Shown here in pieces: positions 56,250 to 64,000 of a stretch of DNA of 64,000 nucleotides (position 1 is its first letter; every line of letters begins with the position of its first letter). The DNA is taken from NCBI RefSeq assembly GCF_021869535.1, contig NW_026262604.1, positions 54,274,247-54,338,246 on the forward strand, given 5' to 3'. The notes below the pieces were generated by a model. That model worked only from the letters and a program-made list of their open reading frames with translations. It was not told where the DNA came from and ran no database searches. A program made the translations under genes and the position numbers. The DNA comes from Mytilus californianus. Lineage: Eukaryota; Mollusca; Bivalvia; Mytilida; Mytilidae.

Positions 56250-58840
56250 AAACTTCAACGACTAAATTGAATGGCAAACCTCCTGAAAGCACGAAGTTTT
56301 CCATCCTGTCGATTCATTATAAAGTCCATGTACGATCTAGTTTCTTATGTTTCCATGTTCGGGGGTTGTCGTATCCTCATTTAGAGAAACTGTGTAAATA
56401 TTTATTCCCATAGTACATCGGAGAATACAATTATTTTTGTTTTTGTATACTTTTTGTTTATATTTCTTTCCTGTTTTGTTGGATGGTTTGCTTTGTTAGT
56501 ATGCTTTCTTTGGTTTTGGTTTTGTTTTTGTGTTTTGTACTTTTGATGTTGGTGTTGTTAGACAGCGCATGTATCAAAGACATAAATACTATATATGATA
56601 GTCTGGATGGGGATGGTCTTCATTTCAGTTTTCTTTAATTCTTTATGTCATTTTTCTCTATTCTTAATTTTTCGTGCATTGCTAGTGTTCTCTTTTGTTT
56701 ATATTTAAGCACTACATTATGATACGTTCTTTATTGTTTTTATTGTTTTTATATTTTTCTTACCCTTTATTCTTTATGTTTTGTCAATTTCTTTATTCTG
56801 TAAACCCCATCCAGACCCTCATATAAAATATTTTTTGCGTGAAACGTGATTTTTACAATTGCTGAAATAAACCGCTAAATTGAAGACAAAAGTTTAAGAT
56901 ACTCAAAGTATTTACTTGGTTATACATTAAGTAAAATGGTGATCTGGACTTCTCACATTCGTCAGAAAACACTTACTAAATAGACCATCAGTTTGGCTGT
57001 GTTCGATGAATAATCGTGCAGTTATGTCCGTAAGAAATGGTAAAGTTAAAATCGATTCCTCGTGTCAAGAGAGCGCCGTACTCTTTTCACGTCAAAAGGC
57101 CTTTGTAATAACCCTTTGAGAATTTCATAGGTATTCTGTTTCATGCAAAACACAATTTGTTACACTATCAAACACACGTTTTTTTCTCAGTGACAGTCTG
57201 ACTCTCCACCCTTTCACCCCCTTTCACCTTGATCCATCCAGTGTGGTGGGGAACCAATCTATTGCAGTCATATTTCATGTTTTATTGTCCTGGATATGCA
57301 TGGAATATTTCTAATGGATATGAAACAAACAACAAACAAATAAACAAAACAGTTTATCACCAAATTACAAGCAACAAGCAGAGTAGATTAAGGATATTGC
57401 GTTCCTGACAAAGCCTTCTTATGCACGTTAAATTATAATAAGAATTTTTTGTCAATGAAGCTGTTGTAATCATTTCAACAAGGGATACTTTTAGACTTTA
57501 AAGGGGCATGAGCTGTCAAATTCATATTCACCGATTTATCTCAAACTCTCATATTTGATTTATAGCATACTAAAACGTATATCCAATTTATAAAAGTCTA
57601 GAATAAACAATTTTCAATGCATGGGCTCGATAATATGTATCAACATTTCGTGTGTATTTTAGTCTAGACGCCATCTAATTAACCATCGAGGTGACCTCTG
57701 AAGACTGCCGACGGTCATATAACCCGATGTAAACATAAATATAGATATAAATAAATAGCGAACTCGTGCTATTGGATTTTTTCTAGGTCTGTTTGATTTC
57801 ATATTATAGGTTACAAATTGATTGCAAGTGAATAATTCATCAGCGATGTTTCTTTGCTTATTTTGAAAAAAAATGAACCAAACTGGCTGCTAAAAGCGAA
57901 TTATTATTTCACTATTTCATTTTCATTTAAGATTGAACAAAGAAAAATCATATTTTAACTTTTTTTATATGTCTCGTAGCTAATGACCCTTTAACTCCAC
58001 AATCGTAACTTTTTCAATCTTAGTCTTGAAAATTGCACATAAGTCTATGGATTATTTTACTTATGTATTATATATTAGTTATGTTGTCATTTTAAATAGA
58101 AATTCTATTCAAAACCCGAAACAAACGTTCGATTTGAATTTTGATTTTTTTCATTTTATTTTTGAAAAATTCTTGCAATCGAAAATTGAGACATGATCGT
58201 TGGGTTCCATTCATATTAATTTTACATCGACGGTACTATACAAGTTACTCATGTTAACCGAAAATTTGAATCTACCAAGTTCGACTCATCAGAGGTTAAA
58301 ATGCTATAGAAATTAGCTCGACACAACGAGATTCGACTGACTACAACTCGATTCTTACACAGGCGAAACTCTTCTCTGTATGGACATGAAATATCCATTG
58401 ATATGGTCATTTGTATTCATATATTATAAATTTATTGTTTATATATCTTTGAACTGCTAGAAATACTAACGATGTTCTACCACAAATATATATTACCTTA
58501 TCCGTATTTAGCAAAATCTTTTTCGGAATTTTTGGTCCTCAATGCTCTTCCGCCTCTTATTTGATTTGATCTTTTAAGTATTTTGATTCGAGCGTCAATG
58601 ACAAGTCTTGTATGATAATCGAAATGTGCATTTATCTTTGATGTATTTGTTTAGTTATTCGTAACTGTCTATTCTCCACTTGAACTAATGCCTTGGTAAG
58701 GAAGTTTGTAACAAAAATTCAGAATTAAAATGAACGGACCCGTTAAACAATCATAAACTTGTTTATTAATATTTCCTGTATATTTTTTATCAGATAAACC
58801 CAGTAGTAACAGTGATGTAATTTGGACTGAAACTTCTGAA
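56250..58840. other. intergenic DNA, no gene seen
   Basis: T-rich sequence near 56400-56800 and a stretch at about 57500-58070 that I believe is another dispersed bivalve repeat (GAGCTGTCAAATTCATATTC, CATCGAGGTGACCTCTGAAG). Nothing here forms a convincing exon or open frame. Confidence 0.4.
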
Positions 58841-59387
58841 GGTGACAAATCAAATCAAATCAAATCATTGTATGGGTGTAAATCTAAATATTGGATTGTT
58901 ATCAAGATTTTTTTTTTCAAGATTTTATTCATAACCTCAGACACATACAGGTGTACAAGAGGACAATATAATTACAAACATAAGATAATACATAGCGAGA
59001 CAGGACAGACAAAACACAAATACATAGTATGTTATAAAAGTCAATTGATATAATTAGTTAAAGTATTTTATAATTTTCTTTACGAAAATTGATAATTTCT
59101 TTTGTACTTGTACGTTACATATAGACAACAGACCGGTAAATTTGTTCTTGCTTGGGTTCATTACATATAATGACAAACATGACGTTACAGTATTTACAAA
59201 CATACAATATTTAAAGTTGACTAACACTCATAATATATAACTATATGATATATTAAGATATTTTGGAGGAGGTGATACTTTTGCAAATTTGAGAGTGAAG
59301 GTACAATATTCTTAATGCTGTTGTTATTAAATATAACACAACAAATATAAGAAAAATAGAAAATAATCACAAATTTGTATTACATAA

Positions 59388-60589
59388 TTAACTTTTCTTG
59401 TCAGCTAGACTATTTCTTAGTACATATAAATCATTAACCCCCTTAACAATAATTTTAGTCATGTCATACTCATTAAATGTAAACATAAATGTTAATTTGT
59501 TCTCTTCAGACATTTTGTTGAATGATGGAACTATTATACTCTCTATTTCCTGAAAAAGTTTTTGCCTACGTTTTTCTAAAATTTGACATTTTAAAGCAAA
59601 ATAATATTCATCTTCAACCCCATTTTTACAGAGGGGACATAATCTTTTTTCCAGAGGTAATTTGCGGTGTCTACCCTGTTCAATATTTTAATTAGATTAC
59701 TATTACTTAGTCATATTTTAATAAAAAAAGATATCATGTATTGGTCTTAATCTATTAATAAAAAAATTTCTAATTTGTAATCACTTTTTAATTTTCTGTA
59801 CAATCTTAGTTTGTTTCCATTAGGGTTATTTTGGTCATCAAAAAGACTGTTTTTCCAGAAATCTATGTATCTTTCAGCTATATATAAAATGTGTTTCCTA
59901 TAGAATCAATCAGGCATCTTTTTGAGAGAGTATTTTGATTTTCCCATACATGATTGAATCCTATTTTTGAAAGAGCATTTTTTCAATTTGGCTGCGAAAC
60001 CATTATGTAAATTTAAACTACATTTATAGGCATTTGAAGCATAACTTTCTTCTTTTCCGTTTATCAAATGACACCAAAACCCTACAGAAGACTTTAAAGT
60101 ATCAATAGCAATTGGTAACATATCTATTTCAGCTAAAACTGCTGTGTTAACAGCAGCTTTATTTACATCAACAAGATATTTAGCAAATTTTATTTGAAAT
60201 TTTGATGGCAAAAATGATAAATATCTACATTCAAGTCTTAAATTATCTTTAACTATCATATTAAGTGCCCATATTTCACTGCGATAAAGTAGTATAGGTT
60301 TCAAACAACTTTCAAACAGTTTTAAATGTGGATATATATTAAGTTTATCAGAGAATAAAAGCTTTCTGATGCAAAATATTGCCTTTGAAGCTTTTTTACA
60401 CAGATGATTAACCTCATAAGAGAAAATTCCTGAAGGCTTAAATAAAATTCCCAAATATTCATATCCATTGGTCAAATCAACTGTCTGTTCATTGAATTTA
60501 AAGTTGTAATTTTTTAGAGCTTTACCTGACTTATTAAAAATCATAACATTAGTCTTGATTAGATTTACAGTTAAATTCCACTTATCACT
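59388..60589 (-). pseudogene. LINE reverse transcriptase C-terminal half
   Basis: Reads SDKWNLTVNLIKTNVMIFNK, YEYLGILFKPSG, HLCKKASKAIFCIRKLLFSD, ESCLKPILLYRSEIW and VGFWCHLI in one frame from 60589 to a stop at 59906. After a frame disruption it resumes as GRHRKLPLEKRLCPLCKNGV, EDEYYFALKC (a cysteine/histidine-type C-terminal motif) and ends DLYVLRNSLADKKS at 59388. The order is that of a LINE ORF2 from the palm end of the reverse transcriptase to its C-terminus. It is interrupted and inactive. Confidence 0.85.
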
Positions 60590-60601
60590 GTAAAAGAAGG
60601 A

Positions 60602-60810
60602 CAAAAGATACCAGAGGGACAGTCAAACTCATAGATCGAAAACAAACTGACAACGCCATGGCCAAAAATAAAATACAAACAGACAAATAATAGTACAGAT
60701 GACACAACATAGAAAACTAAAGAATAGGCAACACGAACCCCACCAAAAACTGGGGGTGATCTCAGGTGTTTCGGAAGTGTAAGCAGATCCTGCTCCACAT
60801 GTGGCACCCG
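60602..60810 (-). repeat. Penelope-like 3' tail
   Basis: Contains GATCGAAAACAAACTGACAA, CAACGCCATGGCCAAAAATA and CCCCACCAAAAACTGGGGG, the last of which can fold back on itself (CCCC..GGGG). The same tail ends the copies at 44354, 45190 and, inverted and older, 46253. The open frames seen through it (for example GHGVVSLFSIYEFDCPSG) are non-coding tail. Confidence 0.8.
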
Positions 60811-60819
60811 TCGTGTTGC

Positions 60820-61491
60820 TTATGTTATTACAAATCCGGTAAATAGTCTAATTCGATAGGTCACATTCGTGAAAATGGAATGGTATTGTAGTAACGACAT
60901 AAGGAACATATCCGATATCATCTGTGAAACGGTTATTCCATAACGGTCAACCAACTCGTGATGGCGTCCGTAAAATTTACGAAGGGATGATTTCAACTTC
61001 ACCGTTTGGAACTCTTGGTTTAATAGCTTCCTTGTGAGCAGCAATCCTCTATCAAGGAAATCATGATAGAAAATACAAGCCAGGGAATATCGTATCAATT
61101 GGGAGATATATACTCCGTATGCAGGCGCTGCTGGAATGTTGCTACATAGAAATGGAAAGTTCACAATTGGGAATCTAAAATCATCTCTTTTGTCGTAAAG
61201 TTTTGTTTTCAACCAACCCTCATTGTCAATTTCTAGATGTAAGTCAAGATATGAGGCAGACTTAACTGTATCTGTAGTATCGTTTATCTCTAGTTCGATG
61301 GGATAGATTCGTTCATCATAGTCACCAAATTTTGTATTATTTAGTGAGAGAACATCATCTATATAGCGGAACGTAAAGTTAAAGGATATTGCTAACTTCT
61401 TATCTTTCTTCCTAAGAAGTTCCTGTATGAAGTCAGCCTCATAATGATAAAGAAACAAGTCGGCAAGAAGAGGGGAACAGTTAGTTCCCAT
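60820..61491 (-). pseudogene. Penelope-like reverse transcriptase, catalytic half
   Basis: Begins MGTNCSPLLADLFLYHYEAD (motif with the conserved GTNC.P), then FTFRYIDDVLSLNN with the catalytic YIDD, IYPIELEI, ASYLDLHLEI, KTKLYDKRDDF, IVNFPF, YGVYISQLIRY, LLTRKLLNQEF, KFYGRHHELVDRYG and ends in the tail. Motif order and the KLYDKRDDF...YGVYISQLIRY block are characteristic of Penelope-like reverse transcriptases. An upstream TGA at 61525-61527 separates it from the first half. Confidence 0.9.
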
Positions 61492-61674
61492 TGGAATTCC
61501 GACAGTCTGTTGAAAAACACGTCCTCAAAACGTAACAAATATGTTGTCTATCAAGAAATCAAGCATCTTGATAATGTCAGTTTCAGAGAATTTTTTGTTT
61601 GGATTAGAGTGATTCTTTACAAAGTAGGATTTATCCCTCCCCAAGACAAGATACTTGTATCTACGTTCGCCATT

Positions 61675-62196
61675 CTATTTAATGAAACAAAGTAATACCA
61701 ACTCTATCAATTTGTCCTTTAGTTTGGAATGGGGAATACTTGTGTAAAGTGTAGAAAAGTCAAATGATTCAATACTATTGCAAGATGAGAGAGTCTTAGA
61801 TTGTATGTACTCTAAAAGATCTTTGGAATTTTTTAGTATCCACATCTGATTCACGCCACCTCTAGAATAGGCAGTTTCACAATAACTTTGGAGCCGGGCT
61901 TTAATTGCTGATAAAATAGATGTTAATAATTTAGAAAGAGGTTTCGTGGAGCACTTGGGAGACCCAGCAATATACCGTTGTTTGTAAGGACACTTATGTA
62001 GTTTAGGTATCCAATACAGTGATGGAAGATCCAGTTCTTCATCTTTGGTTGAAATTCCAAAGGAACATAGAGCAGACCTATGATTATCCAGGATTTCCTC
62101 TTTGGTAAGTGTCGTGAGGGTATATGTTGGCTTTCCAAATGAATTGTCAATACCTAATTCATTTATCAAGCAGTTTGTGTAATGATATTTACACAC
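61675..62196 (-). pseudogene. Penelope-like reverse transcriptase, N-terminal half
   Basis: Includes NPTYT-like FGKPTYTLTTLTKEEI, LDLPSLYWIPKLHKCPYKQR, YIAGSPKCSTKPLSKLLT, GGVNQMWILKNSKDLLEYI and ESFDFSTLYTSIPHSKLKDK, the fingers and first palm motifs (PKLHK, R.I, DFSTLYT) of Penelope-like elements. It ends at a TAG (61675-61677) after LLCFIK, where the copy at 45334 reads LLCFIKNNGECRY. A frame change near 62196-62360 joins it to RIKKLNGSINTHATSIFKD upstream. Confidence 0.9.
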
Positions 62197-62474
62197 AAAA
62201 ACGATGTTGTTTGGGGCTTTATCTGCGGGTCAACAACGTATTTGTCATGGAGGTAGGACAAGTGTTTTGCAGCATTTGGGTCTTTAAAAATTGACGTAGC
62301 GTGGGTATTGATAGACCCATTTAGTTTCTTAATTCGGATTTGTATCAACGACCTCACAGCCTTGATTCATTCGGAAAGAGTATCTACGTCTTCTTTATCG
62401 CGTTTAGCCCATTTCCTGGAATAATCCTCGACTGAATCCATCAGTATTTTGAAGTTGTATTTCCAATTGATGGA

Positions 62475-63509
62475 TTAAGGCTCACGATATTTCTGACCTT
62501 TGGATAACAAATTTCGCAGGAAAGTGTTATTGACAATGTTGGAGTCTCCGGTAATAACGTGGCCAGCCGGATTATATGTGAATTGGGAACTAGCACAGGT
62601 GCAATCAGGAGGTTTAGACTTGAAGTCGTCAATGTTGAGATCCTGCAAAACGTGTTTGTACTTGAAAATTTTAGTTGCAATTGGTTTGTTATAGGTATAA
62701 GAAATTATTGGTACAGACTGGTCTATAAAATAAGGAGGTATTTTCGACTGAACTAATTTATGATGAAGAATATTGCCTAAGTTGACGCCATCGAGACCTT
62801 TGTTGGCAAAGGAAAGTTTAAGAAAAGATCTTTTCTCTTTTTCATCTTTTCCAATGCGAACTGGTTTGAAAAGTCTGTGACTTGCAATATCCGAAATGAT
62901 AGCTGTAAGTTTGTATTGGTTTGAATGAGGGTTTGTAACAGCGGTTTTCAAACATAAATTGAACAGAGAATGAGGTTTTGAAAGGGGTAATGAATAAAAT
63001 TTCGTCCGAATGTGATGAATACCTAACGGCTTTTGTATAAATGGCAGCAAGTCATTAATAGATACATCATGCAAAGTAGGTGATGTATAATGACGATGAC
63101 CATAACTGCGTCTACGTCGAGCAGTAGAGTTGAAAATAGTCATCACATTCACCGAGCTACAGGAAGGACTAGATATAATACCTATACCATCAATTTTGTC
63201 ATTGCAACCATATGGTGTCGCAGTTCCCAATTGTCGAATCCAGTAGTCCTCTTTTTGTCTACGGAGAGGCGTTGCAAGTTGAGGGTTGTTAGTCTTGTGG
63301 TATATTTTTTCAATAATACGAACTGTCATAGAAACGATGGAATGATCAGGCTGATTAAAATGCTGGTACAGAATGTCGTTTGCATTGAGGTTAATATCTG
63401 ATCTATGGCCGCACATACGTTTGTTTAGCCTTCCTTTCGTTTCACCGACGTAAGTGTTGAGTTTGTCTAAACATCGTTGTAAACCAGACTCTGATTCAGA
63501 TATTAACAC
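62475..63509 (-). pseudogene. chimeric open frame: LINE reverse transcriptase start fused to Penelope-like GIY-YIG
   Basis: The first 19 residues (ISESESGLQRCLDKLN) are LINE reverse transcriptase just after YADD. From TYVGETKGRLNKRMCGHRSD on, the frame is the Penelope-like element: GIY-YIG endonuclease with HR.DI, an HFNQPDHSI block, a glutamate in IIEKI, and WIRQLGTATPYGCNDKIDG, then a basic linker and the cysteine pair in PPDCTC, ending QKYREP. The element is truncated before the first GIY strand, so the endonuclease is incomplete. The long frame is the accidental in-frame fusion of two transposons, not a host gene. Confidence 0.85.
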
Positions 63510-63758
63510 AAGGTCATCTGCATATAATAAGCACGATACATTTTTATCATTTAATATGATAGGATCACAGGAGCTATCAAATATGGTAACTGAGTCATTA
63601 AATTATATACAGCGAGAACAGTGTAGGGCTTACAATGCACCCTTGCTTTACTCCAACAGTAGAGCTGAAGGATTCTGTTAACCCTTCACTAAACTTTACA
63701 GAAAAGACAACATCTCTATACATATTTTGTAAAATGTTATAAAAGGATTTATTTATAT
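63454..63758 (-). pseudogene. LINE reverse transcriptase, N-terminal palm fragment
   Basis: Minus-strand frames read SFYNILQNMYRDVVFSVKFS, SSTVGVKQGCIVSPTLFSLY, a stop and frame change, then NVSCLLYADDLVLISESESG. The GVKQGC..SP.LF and YADD motifs define the LINE palm. At 63454 the sequence passes into the nested Penelope-like element. Confidence 0.88.
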
Positions 63759-64000
63759 CATAGATATACAAGGATTGGAATTTTGTATTTGCGCTAGACG
63801 CGCGTTTCGTCTACAAAAGACTCATCAGTGACGCTCGATTCAAAAAAAGTTAAAAGGCCAAAATAAAGTACGAAGTTGATGACCATTGAGGACCAAAATT
63901 CCTAACAGTTTTGCCAAATACAGCTAAGGTAATCTATTCCTGAGGTAGAAAAGCCTTAATATTTCACAAATGCAAAGTTTTGTAAACAGTTAATTTATAA
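63759..64000 (+). repeat. dispersed mussel repeat R4
   Basis: AGATATACAAGGATTGGAAT, GCGCTAGACGCGCGTTTCGT, CTACAAAAGACTCATCAGTG and CAGCTAAGGTAATC identify the family. It is better preserved than the copy at 51028 and runs off the window end. The palindromic AGACGCGCGTTTCGTCT core is characteristic. Confidence 0.75.

Larger units (their letters stand above)
60594..63449 (-). mobile_element. Penelope-like element with N-terminal GIY-YIG, nested in LINE
   Basis: About 2.86 kb inserted into the LINE with a GTAA direct repeat on each side (60590-60593, 63450-63453). Removing the insert and one GTAA restores the LINE reading LNTYSDKW. Transcript order is GIY-YIG endonuclease, linker with SKPPDCTC, reverse transcriptase, then a 3' tail (60810-60602) shared with other copies. 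In canonical Penelope elements the endonuclease is C-terminal. This permuted order is that of the Naiad/Chlamys group described for invertebrates and protists. The copy is 5'-truncated inside the endonuclease and broken by several stops and shifts, but keeps YIDD. Confidence 0.88.
58846..63758 (-). mobile_element. non-LTR retrotransposon (LINE), 5'-truncated and split
   Basis: Minus-strand LINE pieces lie on both sides of an inserted Penelope-like element. The upstream part (63758-63454) holds reverse transcriptase motifs VGVKQGC, SPTLF and LLYADDLVLISE. The downstream part (60589-59388) continues with WNLTVNL, a C-terminal region and a cysteine-rich end. The 3' end is a short tandem (ATTTG)n run at 58846-58866, as is common for CR1/L2/Jockey-type LINEs. 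The superfamily assignment is tentative. Without the insertion the LINE would be about 2.05 kb. It begins directly beside repeat R4. Confidence 0.85.

Noticed and set aside
58794-58841. plus-strand 48-nt phase 1-1 exon-like stretch (KPSSNSDVIWTETSE)
   Set aside because: Splice signals are acceptable, but there are no partner exons on the plus strand and it lies right against the LINE end. Chance is likely.

Overview
The window looks like AT-rich nuclear DNA of a marine bivalve, most likely a mussel of the genus Mytilus. Three things point there: the intron-rich gene structure, Penelope-like and LINE retroelement debris, and several dispersed repeats that I recognise from mussel genomes (for example the family carrying GATGTGGTATGATTGCC and the one carrying GCGACTGTCATACAAGTGAG). 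Species assignment is inference. There is no sign of bacterial or phage gene organisation, and I found no rRNA, tRNA or CRISPR.

The main content is a head-to-tail pair of paralogous receptor genes on the minus strand, which I call receptor 1 (21080 to 3951) and receptor 2 (55232 to 35982). Nearly all of their exons are too short to stand out as long open frames. I assembled them from splice sites, intron phase and shared motifs. Each gene has a signal-peptide exon; one or more cysteine-rich exons resembling the SUEL/rhamnose-binding (galactose-binding) lectin fold; short stalk exons; one transmembrane exon; and one long terminal exon encoding a tyrosine-rich cytoplasmic tail. Every intron is phase 1 except the phase-2 intron after the transmembrane exon. 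The summed lengths are exact multiples of three: 1242 nt (413 aa) for receptor 1 and 1647 nt (548 aa) for receptor 2. Receptor 2 has three lectin-like exons and a Ser/Thr-rich exon. Receptor 1 has one lectin-like exon, one unassigned 62-residue exon, and a stalk built from a string of 39- and 45-nt microexons, with at least one further microexon copy that has lost its splice acceptor. The tails share YSHL, YDH(T/S) and a C-terminal VYN. Receptor 2 also has NPTY, YVN and YNNM motifs. A lectin-type surface receptor that signals through phosphotyrosine, perhaps in recognition or immunity, is my inference.

Layout: 1-3950 is intergenic. 3951-21080 is receptor 1. 21081-35981 is intergenic, with a nested tandem duplication at 26548-31500 and tandem minisatellites near 33 kb. 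35982-55232 is receptor 2, whose introns are crowded with mobile elements: three Penelope-like relics, a Tigger-like MITE, and a 1.4-kb element with subterminal AAACGTGTCC arrays. 55233-64000 holds a possible transposase fragment and a LINE that has been split by a 2.86-kb Penelope-like element. In that element the GIY-YIG endonuclease lies upstream of the reverse transcriptase, the permuted order described for the Naiad clade.

Part of both receptors rests on manual splice prediction. Microexons in particular may be alternatively spliced, and I cannot exclude missed exons in the long introns.
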